Assembly (NCBI RefSeq): GCF_037038585.1
Contig: NC_092525.1
Span: 22,650,867 to 22,714,866 of the forward strand
From: Patagioenas fasciata
Lineage: Eukaryota > Chordata > Aves > Columbiformes > Columbidae
Direction of reading: 5' to 3'
Length of the DNA: 64,000 nucleotides
Under the pieces are notes generated by a model. The model was not told where the DNA came from. It was given only the letters and a program-made list of their open reading frames with translations, and did no database searches. Of this stretch, positions 42,005 to 55,300 are shown one piece after another (position 1 is the stretch's first letter; every line of letters starts with the position of its first letter). The translations under genes were made by a program, and so were the position numbers.

Positions 42005-45000
42005 AACTTCTGAGATGTAAATCAGTGGAGCATTGGGAAGTACACCAGGGCAGTCTCACTACATGGTTATTTACTCCTGCCATCTTCCGTAGCTATTAGC
42101 TATTGCCACTGCTAGAGTCAGGACACTGGGCTATTTGGACCTGTGTTCTGAGCCACTATCTCTATTCTTTATTAAGTTCTTATTTTTACAGTTAGCTAAG
42201 GGACTCTATAGGTATCCTTTTAAGGAGGGTTTAGGGTTTGTTGCTGGTTTTTCTTTATTTGTTTTCCAGTACAAGAGTGGAATTTCTGTGGGGATCTTTA
42301 ATGATATTGTAGCCTAATTTTACATTTTAGTAGTTGAACCTTACTTTGCCCATTCTCTAACATCAGCAGTTTCACTGACTTCCGCTGAAGTTGCTTAGAG
42401 CTGCTGAAATACGTCCAGATGTCATGGACTGAAACAAAGGGAATCCTACTCAGCTCGCGGGCAGCAGCACGCACAGGGTAGCTCTGTTTGTAAGCCAAGA
42501 ACTTGATGAAAATCCAGGCCTTGTTGCATCTGTTTGCTTCCAGGTTTCAAAAGTTCAGTCTGTTCTACTCGTACTTCTCAATGCCCTGATAAACTATGTA
42601 ATTTGAACAGGAACTGCAATGTAACTTCTAAGAAAATGCTACAATAACATTAATATTAAAATCTGTAAATGCTACTGGAGTTAACCAATTATCTGGACAA
42701 TTGTCAAAATGGAGAGTTACAGAATTTCTTTGGATTGTCCAAGAGTATTAGTTTTTGAAAAAATTTCATGAGGAATATACTAACAAGTCTTAACTATAAA
42801 AATAGTCTGCAGAATACAGTGAGCCTTTGATTTCCATAGCATAAGCTGAAATTGGTAATGTTTAGGACATTGTGCTTTCTTACAGTTGTGTATTTACTGG
42901 AGGCATACACAATAAATAGTTTGTTTTAATTTACTTGTCACATTTGAAGTATCAGTTGTAGATTAGCAGCAATAAGTCATTCCAAATAAGATATTGGCAA
43001 ACAAAAGCATGAGTTTAGTCAGGTGTTTCCAGTTCAAGCTGAACAGACCAAAAGTTGTTCATACTTGTGTTTTCCATTGGTGTTGATGTGGTTACATGTG
43101 CATAACCAAGAGCAAAATTTATCCCATCGACTCAAAGATTAAAGCATGCAAATACCCGAAGTTAAGCTCTGCTGTTCATATTGCATAAGACAAGTGGAGG
43201 ATCTAGGCCTTTGGTTAGTATTAGCACTCTCTGGTTTATGCTGACTAGTTTCAATTACGCTATTTCTAGTATGCCAAATAGAGAAAAGATGCAGATCTTC
43301 TGAATACAGCCAAATCTGTAGCAACTGAACAATTGTCTTATCAGTCTTTCAGATTTTGGTTTACATATCTGAAAATTTTAGACAAAATGAAATCCTACCC
43401 ACAGTTTTCCCTGATCCAACTATCATTTACATACTGATAACAATAACCCATTCTGTCTGTAAAAGGTTATATCTATTCAGCTCTACACTTTTGGACGGGA
43501 ATTTAATCTGTTAAATATCAGGGGTGATGTCTCATACGTTTAATCACTACAGTGTCACTGCATTAAATTTCCTCATTGCCCTGAGTTTCTAAAACACGAG
43601 TAGGACAATGTTCTTTGCCTTGCAGGTAGTAGACCAGTCTTAGATCCTGAGTATTTGTCTTGGCTGTAGAGTTAACTCAACTTACAATTTATTTGTGATT
43701 TTTAGCTTGAATCTTGTATACCCACAAATCCTTAGTTGTGGCATTGTAGTACTTTAAAGATTTCTGGGGATCATCAGTACAGTGTCAGCTGCTGCAGTGA
43801 CTGTGTGAAGCGTAGGTAATACTCTGCAGTGTAACTGATCTGAATAGCGCTTGGCTGACTCAAGTGATGGCTGTCATTTCTGTTCCCAGTGGCAACATGG
43901 GCATATTCTGTACACTGAATGATCTGACAGTGTAATTGCTTCTTGGAAACGTTCAATTTTTTCATGCACAGAGAAACTCTGCAGTATGTAAGATGCCATT
44001 CTCTGGGTTTTTCAAATGCACTGTGTCAGGACTCCTGATGTTAAGAAATACAGACAACTAGATACAGAGTTTGGGGAGACTAATTAACAGACATACATAT
44101 ATACACATAGTATGTCCTCAGGAAAAAATTCAGATGGAAAAAGACTGGCATATCTGGGAAAATGGAGACATATGGTAGCTTTACATCAGGTTTACTTTAC
44201 AGTGAAGGCATTGCCTAAGGCTTAGCAATGCCAGCAGGAACAATGTCTCCACGTAGGCAAGCCAGGAACCAAGCGTGTTGGCAGGGGTCCTGTGAAAAGA
44301 CTGGGAAGCATTACAAGCTGCGGAGAACTTTCTGGTAGCTGTTCCTATGTCCAATTGTTTAAATAGGAAATCAGTAGATTTCATATTCCAGGCATTTAAA
44401 ATTATTTATTTGTGCTTAAGCTCTGCCAACCAAAACGTTAAGTTAAAAAGGAATTTTGGTCTCTGAACCTTCAGGGTTCATATTTTTAAGCTTTTCTTGG
44501 CAATCTTGAAGGCCAGAGAGGTCCTATATTTTGCTGCTTTCTTGTTTGCTTTTTTAAATTTAAGCTCAAATAACCCATGCAAGCTCTTAACTCCAGAGGC
44601 TGCAGCTTTATTAAAAAAAAAAAAAAAGAAAATATATTATAAAATCTTGGTAGCTGGTAAAACTGAATTTGTTTTCTAGAGCATGATATATTTGAAAAGA
44701 ATAAGTAGAAAGGCAGAAAATGAGAAAAGAGCATCTTCCAAGCAGATAGGCCCTGTTTATGTAAAGTGGGACAAGGAAAACTTTTATCCCACTTAAGTTT
44801 TACTTTTGGATGGCATTTGAATTGGCCTTGTGTTTGGCAGCTCATCTGTTGAGCCATCTGTTTCAGATTATGCATGCTCAGAGGGCACATTGCATCCAGG
44901 AATACAGTTCCCACAAACACAAGAAATTTGAGTTAGATTTGCAGTTTAGCAATCTGTAAACATGGATGTGCAATTGTACATCTAAATAAGCTCTGTGTAT

Positions 45001-45990
45001 TTTGGAGAAACTGAAGCATTCATACAGCTGGAGAAGGCTATAAGTGGAAAACCTGAGGCCATATTCACTGTCCCTTGTACAGTGCCAAATAAGAGAAAAT
45101 CACCCAAGGTCCCCAGCTAGGAAATTTCTTTCAGACTAAGAAGTTCTTAATGGACTAAGAGCTAATACGGCAACCAGTTTTACAGCCCATTTAAACAGTT
45201 TCTTAAAGGGATTGTAAGGTAGAGAAACTGCAATTTGGCTCCCTCTGTTAATGAATCATCTCCAGTCCCATCATGGTGCTGGAGATGAGCTGGGTAGTGA
45301 ATCAGAAAGCTGTAACCAACTCTCTGAGAGTCTTTGTTATGCAAGTACACCTTGGCCAGGAAAGAGGATTTGGCTCATAAACTTTAATGGTGCATTAGGT
45401 AAATTTTATATTGTTTATGGTATACTCATAGAACTCATCTTTTTTATATGTTATCTACTTTGAACATACCTTTTTTTGGGGGGGAAAGAATATACTGCTT
45501 GTTCCACTTCTCCCTACTCCTTCCTTTCCCCAGAATGCTGCCTCAATTCCTTTTACTCTTTCAGTCAGCTTGCAGTTTTGGCCATTTCCTCACCCAGTTT
45601 TCAGAGTAAGACATTACCTCCCTCTCATCAGCACTGTGCAGCTCTAATGTGGCTGTTGAATAACGTGCTGGCTGGAGGTGGAAGAGGTTTCTTTGCAAGC
45701 AGTCAATACTGACATAGACCACCTTATCTTCATGGAATACACTGGAACTATGGACTTGGGTGGCAGCTGTGCAGTTGTGTATGACAGAAGGAAATCTGCC
45801 TCACATAATATAGTGATGGAAGTAATGGTAAATCTAGAACCGGCCAGGAGACTTGAGGGACAAATGTAATTTAATAATAAATTCTCTTCCTGTATTATTT
45901 TATTTCGTTTTTACAAGTTTTCACATTAGCCAAAACCCCATTATCAGCAAAGTTTGAGCCCTCTGGTGATGAGGGTTAGACTTAAGTAAT

Positions 45991-46030
45991 ACAGTTTATA
46001 ATAAATTAATATAGTTTATAATAAATTGTA
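45991..46030. repeat. Two-copy tandem repeat, 20-bp unit
   Basis: ACAGTTTATAATAAATTAAT is followed immediately by ATAGTTTATAATAAATTGTA. It is an AT-rich local duplication in the intergenic gap. Confidence 0.85.
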
Positions 46031-49000
46031 CACAGAGCATTGACCAAATAAAGATCTATTCTATTGTTTGGGCAGATCTTATTCCATGTGCATAAAAAGT
46101 CTTAATTATGACAACACGTTGAGTGAGGAATGATACTTCAGTTGAAGAAACTTTTTTATGAATGGTCAGCAGACTTTTGTAGCTAAACCTGTTGAACACA
46201 ATAGGTGAAAGTGATGCACTATCTTTTGACACAGATAATAGGAAAGAAACATAAGGTGACAAAGAGTTAAGCAAGTCCCTGTCAGCTGATGGTGTTAAAA
46301 TTCAATTAATGTTCTTTTGCATCTGATCAGTCAGGTACACACCTTAAACAGTTCCATCAAGGCTGAATCACTGCTGCATTACTCCTGCAACTTAATCTAA
46401 ACAAAAAATCCACAATCAAACACCAAAACAAAACACAAAACCAACAAATCAGTCATTAAGCAAATAATTTGGTCATCTTTAAGGATATCTCATGTTTCAA
46501 TTACATTGTATATGCAACCAAACGAGAACATATGTTAAATTGTGAACTATTCACCACACCCGTACTTTACAGGAATGAGATAATATTCAGTCCTTAGTAT
46601 TCAGCAGTGATGTTTGTGGCATGTGTTTAAAACATTTTTCATAATGGAAAATATTTTAGGTGCTATCTCATCAGTCACATTACATTACTATTATTGATAG
46701 CACCAAACGGATTTAGAAGAATGAAAAAATTTAATTGCATGTCAATAATTCAGGAGTCCAGAAAACAAAGAGAGGTTTTACTGTAACATTCTTCAGTCTT
46801 ACATGTTGACACCAGTGGGATTATGTGTTTTGCTCTTAAAGGAACATTTTGCCTGCTGGTGTTGTGCAATAGTTGGCTGAGTAACAGAATGGATTCCTCT
46901 CCCTGCTACAGAGCTGTAAATCAAAATAATCCCACATGGTGGTTTCTCATTTATGGGCATAGAGCAGGATTGTGGTTCTGAGAAGAGGGCGCACAGCAGG
47001 GTGTCTGCAGAGACACAATCTTACGGATTCACACCAAATTCCTTCTGTCTGCAGAAAAAACGCTGCAATATGGGATGTGATAGTTTTCACAAAGTACAAC
47101 TTGCAATCTTCCTTACAGCACACAGGGCTGATACAGATGTGGGCAAGGAATAATTTGCTCTTGTTTCTCACTGTATTTATCAATAATTTGTGAGCTTTTC
47201 CATAGCAACAAAGGCATCAAAACACATATTTGAGTCAGCACAAGTTTAAATGTGGCATAATGGTTAACTAACATGGTCAAATCATCTCTGTCCTTGTCTA
47301 CTCTTAAGACAAAAACATTAACACCTTTTCAAATATGATTGATTTTCTGCTTCAAGGCTTTTGACTCACCTCCGTGTCCCCTTGTTATCATGGTACCATA
47401 ACCCAGCAGAGATCTCTGGTCTGTCAGCAATGGTCTTCTCACTGTAGTTCACAGACCTGAGGTTATTGCTGAAATCAAGCAGAATATGATTTAAATTTAG
47501 GAAAGTTTTTAGCTACTAGCGTATAATTAAACACTAATGTTGTGTTGTCCTGAATAAGGGTGAATTTAAACATGTTTTAAGTGTTAGTGCCTGAATCGTT
47601 GCTCAGCTTGAAGACTGGGTTGCAGGTAGAAGGTTAGTGCAATTTGGGAAAGTTAGAGTTTTTTGTTTTATGACCAACATTATTGCATCAGTGTTACTTT
47701 ATTTACATAATTTCCAAACCATTTTGACATCATTATGATTGAAATTAAGACTAGATGAAAATGAAAGAAAATTGAGAAGGTAAGAATATATAAGGAGATA
47801 AAAAGGAGGACAAAGAAGGACAGTCTCAAGAAAAAACACTTGCTAGTATGAAGATGTACAGTAATGGCATAAAAATGGTATTATGCCATAAAGTCATGAG
47901 TTTGTCTAAAAGACAAATCATTTTCAAATGTTCAATAACATACTTTTTAACCTAATTACTTCACGTATCTTAAAATTCTGAAATGAATTAATAATCTTTG
48001 TGAACTACGGAGTGAATTAATTCTAGGTTAGGGGAATGCTGGGAATTCAGTGTGTAGATTTTTTAAAAAATATTTTCTATTTACTTATAACACAATAGAC
48101 TTTTAAGTGTTTGAGAAAAGTGAGCTATGCATTCCCTGGATTTATAGTACGGACAACATGCCTAAAGAGAAAGGGAACAGGAGAAGCTGTTGGTAGAAGC
48201 CTTTCTGCCCACTACTTTGTAAACATATTAGTTTTCAACCCTCAGTTTGGTTGAATATACAATAGCCATTTCAATATTGATGTGTTTAATTTATAATGAA
48301 GACTTGCTGTTTCCACAGTGGTATCGCTTGTTCTGTTACTGTCAGAGCACGTATTAAGCTGTACAAGAAATGGCTAAATCTCCAACTGCTATATTAGCTG
48401 GATGTCATGTCAAATTAGTGCCTACTGAAGATTTTTCTGGGTTTCAAATATGATCTTAAATTAAAAATTAGATTCCACATGAAAAATGTTACTCTGCTGT
48501 GTGTCATCCTTCTAAGTTATAAAGAGGTTAAACTGACTTCTTGCATATATCTAAGTTTTCTCCAGTTCTTTTGGGGTATGAGGTATAGCCCTGTGAAATC
48601 AGTTCATACAAATTACTTGGAGAAAATATTCGTACAGTCTTAATGAAAAGATAAATTGTGTACATTTTTAAATGGTGTAGATGGGCACGTAGTGCTGCAT
48701 TTTAAATTTGCCAGCTCTTGCATTAAACGTAATTGTTTTGAAGAGATTCACTAAAGCCTTGCCAGGTTATTAACAACTGTAGCATTCCAATATCTTAATA
48801 AAAATTCAAGATTGTTCTTTCAAATTATCACAGTTCAAAAATAATTTTGCTCTTTGAGATTCTGAATTTTTGCAATATAAATGACATCATTTTACAAAAA
48901 CAAAGAGATACAATTATTCCATACTGTACTCTGTTTCTATGTGACGTAAGACTGACAGATGAAGAAATTAAATTCAGATATATTCAAGTGTTTCTGAACT

Positions 49001-49168
49001 TCTGAACAGAAAATACAAATTTCTCCATCTGAACAGAAAATGCTGTTCAGATGAAGAAATACACAAAGATACTTTAATATCCTAGTTTGTATTTCTTTAG
49101 TACTGCTACAGTTTTGTATCAATTTGTTCATCCCACAACCCACTTTAAAAGATTTTCACAGCAGCTAT

Positions 49169-49440
49169 ATCACAGAATCACAGAATGTTAGGGATTGGAA
49201 GGGACCTCGAAAGATCATGTAATCCAATTCCCCTGCTGGAGCAGGAACACCTAGATGAGGTTACACAGGAAGGTGTCCAGGCAGGTCTTGAATGCCTCCA
49301 GAGTAGAGGACTCCACAACCTCCCTGGGCAGACTGTTCCAGTGTCTGTCACCCTCACTGAAAAGTTTCTTCTCAAATTTAAGTAGAACCTTTTGTGTTCC
49401 AGTTTGTATCCATTACCCCTTGTCCTATCATTGGTTGTCT
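49169..49440 (-). mobile_element. CR1 retroposon, 5'-truncated, antisense
   Basis: The plus strand reads ATCACAGAATCACAGAATG, then GGGATTGGAAGGGACCTCGA and GGAGCAGGAACACCTAGATG, ending near CCTTGTCCTATCATTGGTTG. This is CR1 in reverse orientation, about 270 bases long and fairly well preserved. Open frames on both strands across it are repeat-derived. Confidence 0.92.
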
Positions 49441-50350
49441 TTCAAGCAGCCAGGTTTTGTAGTTCTTTGGGTTTGGCTTGCATGTTTAAGATAAATTTCT
49501 TCAGCAACATCACTATCTTCAGCCTAGGAGACAGGATTGACTTGTACACAGGCTTTTCTGAACACTTGCTGCCCTGCCAAACTGCTGAAAGGACTGAAGA
49601 GGTGTGAGTGTTCAGTACTAGCCCCCAGCAAGTTTTGAAAATGGGTCAGTGTATGGGCAATTAATTTCTGGGAAAAAAAAAAAGTACAGCAATCTAGTCA
49701 GCAGTCTGCTGTAAGAGCACAGTTTATCTCTTTTCCCACTTGTCATGTGAAGCTCAGTTCTGTCATCCTCCAGTTTCTTAGATTGCATTTGTAGGTTTAT
49801 TGGTTGGTTGTTTTAGCGAACTTCTCTTGTGTACAATCTTCTTTCAACTCAGCTTCTAAAACAGAAATTGCAATTTCCAATTACTTGCTGAAATTTTCTC
49901 AGAGTAATATTTCAAAATCTGAATGTGAAAATTTACAGCCCACACTAGTAAATATCCTCTGGTATGCTTTTTCAAAGGCTTGGATAAAAGTGAGGTGTGC
50001 ATTACAGATGGAACCACTACAAAGATTTGTGAGCTTGCTAGCAGAACAGCACAGCAGTGATAAAGACTGTCACACCCCCCTCTGGTGGTGAAGCAGCAGA
50101 GCACCCAGGTACACAGCTGATTCTGAAATCTGGTGCTGCAGTTAAACCACATCTGAATTGGGAACCACTATCCGCAGGTTATTAGGATGCTAAATGATCT
50201 GATTCGGGCCCTGCTCAGCAGCCACTCCTGTGCTGTACAGTTCTGGCCCTGCACAAGAATGAGTAGGAGAGGAGAGAGTGACTTGCTTCATTTTAAAATA
50301 CATATAAATGGCAAATAATTGGCATAAACAGAAGGTAGTTTAGGCAGAAC

Positions 50351-50385
50351 TTTTTTTTTTTTTTTAGACAGAAATTTTTTTTAAT
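50351..50385 (-). terminator. METTL18 polyadenylation signal followed by genomic A15
   Basis: On the minus strand ATTAAA (50385-50380) lies about 175 bases after the METTL18 stop. An A15 run (50365-50351) follows 14 bases further on. The spacing matches a cleavage/poly(A) site. The A-run written in the genome resembles the tail of a retroposed mRNA. Confidence 0.55.
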
Positions 50386-50559
50386 GCCAAACCAGACAGT
50401 CCTTAACTTCTAGTCAGATATCAGAATTTGTCAAACATTTCAATAACGAGCATCCTCAATTTGTCAAACCAGAATAATAACAGAGGAAAAAAGCAAAGAG
50501 ATATGACAACTAAAACATTTTGTCTTTAAGACATTTTTTCAAAGACCAGTGGTTAAATT

Positions 50560-51596
<1,037 letters not shown>

Positions 51597-51988
51597 TTTT
51601 GGAAATAACAGTTAAAAAAAAAAAAAAAGCTTAATTTACTACAGCCAGAAACACTCATCCAAGAGTGATACTGATATAAAGTATTTTTTTCTTCAACTTT
51701 TTTTCTAGCGGCTCTTTTTAGGTATCACTACGGGGAAGAGCGCTTTGCAGGTTAGAATATCAGATGTTCCGCCAGTGAATCAGGTAAATCACTTCTGGAA
51801 ATAAACAGTTTTATGTATCACTAAACTGCCGAATATTAGCGCAAACAATCTAATTGTAGCATCCTGATTTTAATTCAAAAAAATCCTCTAAACCTTCAAT
51901 TTTCTGAAAGGAGTGCTACAAGTGCCCACATCTCTCACATACCGTAGGTACACTCAGGTAAATTAGGGAAGCTGCTTATTCTGGTAAA

Positions 51989-51995
51989 ACTCACG
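51989..51995 (-). other. METTL18: Candidate splice donor of METTL18 5' UTR exon
   Basis: The minus strand reads GAAAC|GTGAGT, with the exon ending at 51995 and the intron starting at 51994. It lies between the shared CpG island and the METTL18 ATG (51596). In human the METTL18 coding exon is preceded by a non-coding exon, which would fit. The matching acceptor near 51.6-51.7 kb could not be fixed. Confidence 0.45.
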
Positions 51996-52189
51996 TTTCA
52001 AGTGACGCAAAACAAAGGCACAGAGAGGCTGTTAAGGCCCAGCTTCCCTTCCCTGCACCCCCACTGAAGCATGCAGGCCAGACACCGCGACCGGGACCCA
52101 GCCCCGGTTTTCCCCCGTTCCCCCTCCCGTGCCCGTACCGCTCCCCGGCCGCGATTGCTCTCCGCCTCTTCCACATGGAGCTTCGTAAA

Positions 52190-52199
52190 GCGCATGCGC
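52190..52199. promoter_or_regulatory. NRF1-type palindrome GCGCATGCGC
   Basis: GCGCATGCGC is the perfect core of the NRF1 consensus, located 80 bases upstream of the FIRRM ATG, in the middle of the bidirectional promoter. NRF1 sites are typical of TATA-less bidirectional CpG promoters. Confidence 0.65.
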
Positions 52200-52278
52200 G
52201 CCCGCGCGGAGGTTGCTGGGATAGCGGAGGTAAATCTTCCCGCCGTTGCCTGTCTGTGAAGTGAGCGAAGCTGGCGCC

Positions 52279-52377
52279 ATGTCCCAGACAGACCCTGAGC
52301 TGCTCTTGCAGGAGCTGGCAGGCTGGGACTGGGATCTCTGCCGTCGGGAGCTGCCTGCTGTCCTGCCTCGGCTCCTC
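52279..52377 (+). CDS. FIRRM: FIRRM exon 1 (codons 1-33)
   Basis: ATG in the context GGCGCCATG (G at -3). It encodes MSQTDPELLLQELAGWDWDL and then CRRELPAVLPRLL, ending in phase 0 at CTC. The next bases are ATATCCTTT, a U12 5' splice site. Reading on in frame gives Ile-Ser-Phe-Pro and a stop. Confidence 0.93.
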
Positions 52378-55300
52378 ATATCCTTTCCGTGACGGAGGGG
52401 GGGCAGTTCGGCTGCGAGGAGCTATCCCGAAATGGTTTGGGGGTGCGGGGTTATTCTGGCTTCAGCATTGCACGGTTCAAGCAAATAAATCTGTGGGAGG
52501 AGAAGTGATGCAGCGTCTTTAGGGAGCTGACACAGGGCAGAAAAGCAGGTTGCCAGGTATTTTCACTAAAAACAAGTATAGCCCTTCACTGAAATTAAAG
52601 ATTCACAGTAGAAAATAGCGCGTGGTTCATTTAGCACTGTAGGTAGCACCCTGGGTTTTCTCCCAGAAAACCCCAAGACTTACTCTCCCAAGACACTGCA
52701 GAAATACCTGTGCTGATGGTGTGAGTACTCAGGTGTATCTGCCTGTGCAGGGCAACGTGAGAGAAATCACTGTGACTTTTACAGGTGCTTTAAAGATAAC
52801 CTTTATGGCAGAACGAGTTTGAGTTTCTTTAACGTTTTTACTCTGTGTATCAAGAGTCAGAAGACTGGACTGAGCATATTCGTAAGTAGTGATCAAGAAG
52901 TGCCTCTTCTTCCTATGGACAGTTGTATTGCACTGGTGTTATCAATTGTACACTAATGCTCTAATGAGTGACTTTCAGAGTCTTTAGGAATTCTGCTGAA
53001 TCTTGCATGTTGCACTAACAGCATACTGAATAAGCTCTATAAAAGCTCATAAAGAAGCTTTGCATGTAAGGCTGCTTTTTCCTTCCTGCTACTTCTGATT
53101 TTTAGATACTTGAAAGAAGGGTGCTTTTAGTCTTGCATTTTATTGTCTTATTGGCCATTACTTACAAAACTCTTGTAATAACTGATAGTGATAAGAAAAT
53201 GAGGCTGATATGTAACTATTGAGGAGTCTTGCTAACATTCACTGTTAAGTTGCAAATTAGCGTCAACCAGCACATTAAATGTGCAATTATTTGTAGTTTG
53301 GAAAATTCTAATTCCATAAGCAAATAATTGTGCTCAGCCTTCAGCTAAGTGTAGGCAGGTGTGATACTATTACTGATGGGTATATGCATGTTGGAGCTGT
53401 TACTGTTACTTGTTTTTTTCAGATAATGCACATGTGGCAAATGTTATGTTGCCTTTCTCAGAATCAAATGCCTGATCGGTTTGTGCTTGATGTAGTTGCT
53501 TGTTTCACCTGTTAGGTCACTGCATCTTTTTGATAATCACATCTTGTTTTTCTCTAATGTTTTACAAATGTTTTGCTTTGCAGGTGTTTTGAGGATCCTG
53601 ACTGAAATGTTTTTGCCCCATATCAGCATTGCAGATTTGGAAGAAACTTTTTTCTCAAAAGTATTACCTAAGGTATGACAGCTTAAATTAAATGTGGAAT
53701 TTTCAGTGAGTTCAGTGCTAAAACCTGCTTAGAATGCAGTGATTTTTTTTTGAGGTCTTATGATAAAATTATTGCTTTGGATGGCACTTGAAATTAACAT
53801 TTTACCTTTTGAAAGTTTAACGATTTTGTTAATTTAACAATGTTGGATTGTTTCTGTGATTGTTTCCATTCTTTACAATGGGGAAAAGATCAAACATATG
53901 ATGTTTGGCTTTCTGTGTTCAGTAGTAGAATTGTTTTATATTTCTTTTTGCGAAGATTTGGCTTTTTATAAAATGACCAAGAATTTTTATGTGAGGGACC
54001 CTCTCAGGACAAATAAACTGAAGAACCCAACACTCATGTATCCTGAATAAACACCCTGATATTTGTGAATAAGCTTTCAGACCACATGGTGGATTTTGAT
54101 TAAATGATGGAGAATTTTGTGCTGTAGTTGTATTAAAACTCTTCATTGCTTGTGTTTTAACTAAAAGAAAGCAGTACCAAATGACCAATTTAAGTTTCAG
54201 ACCTCAGCTTGTATATTTTAATAAGCCACTGAAAATGGACACTTGATTTCCATTTCTCTTATTTTATGTACTCTACCAGATTTAGAGATTACAAGAAAAA
54301 ATGGCTCATAACTTGCATACACTGAACGAGGATTACTGTAGCTACCAGTTTATGTGGTATCCTGCATGTGCCTGGAAGCCACTTGCTGTCTTTGCAGTCT
54401 CAGCAGTAACACTCATAAAATATCCAAGGACCTTGACCAAAGCAGAAATTGTTGTTGTTTGTAGGTCATAGATTTATTTCTTTATGTTTTAAAAATGTTA
54501 ATGATCATTCTCAAAAAAAAAAAATATTCTGATACAAATTGAAAATACTTTTAAAATGGCGTGGTTTTAACTAGGTAAAAAATCTTTGGTAAAATGACAT
54601 ATTTCAAGTGAATTAGCTAGGAAGTTTGTTTGGCTAACAGATTTTATGAAAAGTAACACCTCATAGAGCTCCTGTCTATAATTTGGAAAAACCATAAGGT
54701 GGTTTTTGCTTCTTGGTAGATCATGCTTCATGATTCAAATGCTAGGAAGTGTTACTTTCTTCTCTGAGTTATCTTGGTAGTTCATGACTCTATGCCAAGG
54801 AGGCAAGCAGATATAGAATGTGTTACTATTTGCATGTGTACATTTATAAATAAAATGCTTAGATTTTGTTTTGTTCTGACAGACTCTACAGTTTTTTGAT
54901 AACTTGATGTATGAATTATCCAGTGAGGCCAAAGGATTAATCAGCCAGAATACAGAGTTATGCAGTACTGTAAGGAATCTTCTACAGGCAAGTCCCATGA
55001 CATAAACTGTCAGAGGAATGTTTACGTTATTCTTTGATTTTTACCTAAATAATTAAGACTTTTTTTTGAATATTTTTGCCAGCTATTAACCAGCTGGTTA
55101 AAATGTAATTTGATCTTCCTTTGGAGTGGAAGTTCAATTAAAATTTTATGAGTGATTTGGTTACATTTAGTGTGTGATGCTAATCAGAAATTTAAAAATA
55201 TCTCTTTCTCTAATGCAAATGGAATGTGATTCTCTATATTTAAAGAATGAATCTAGCATCTATTTATACAATCACTTAATTTTAAAATTTTTGTAAATTG

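Larger units (their letters stand above)
35151..50350. other. Intergenic gap between OSBPL9 and METTL18
   Basis: About 15 kb of AT-rich DNA with three CR1 pieces (38.96, 41.9 and 49.17 kb), a 20-bp two-copy repeat at 45,991-46,030 and simple A/T tracts. No conserved protein segment or exon chain was found. Open frames are short and without family likeness. Confidence 0.65.
52030..52430. promoter_or_regulatory. Shared CpG-island bidirectional promoter of METTL18 and FIRRM
   Basis: This CpG-rich block lies between two divergent genes. The FIRRM ATG is at 52279 (+), and METTL18 is transcribed leftward with its ATG at 51596. There is no TATA box. An NRF1-type palindrome lies at 52190-52199. The compact head-to-head layout matches the known pairing of the two genes in human. 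Confidence 0.8.

Noticed and set aside
44486..44920. 144-codon minus-strand frame in the intergenic gap
   Set aside because: No recognisable domain, no splice or promoter context, low-complexity stretches including a poly-Phe run from an A-tract. Probably chance.
49178..49494. Open frames on both strands at 49.2-49.5 kb
   Set aside because: They lie in a CR1 retroposon and are not a host gene.
51998..52379. Minus-strand open frames in the METTL18/FIRRM promoter
   Set aside because: They overlap the CpG island and FIRRM exon 1 on the other strand and have no family likeness. They are at most upstream frames in the METTL18 5' UTR.
52387..52393. GT donor at 52389 for FIRRM exon 1
   Set aside because: Using it adds Ile-Ser-Phe and breaks the phase with exon 2. 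The U12 AT-AC site four codons earlier restores the conserved protein exactly.
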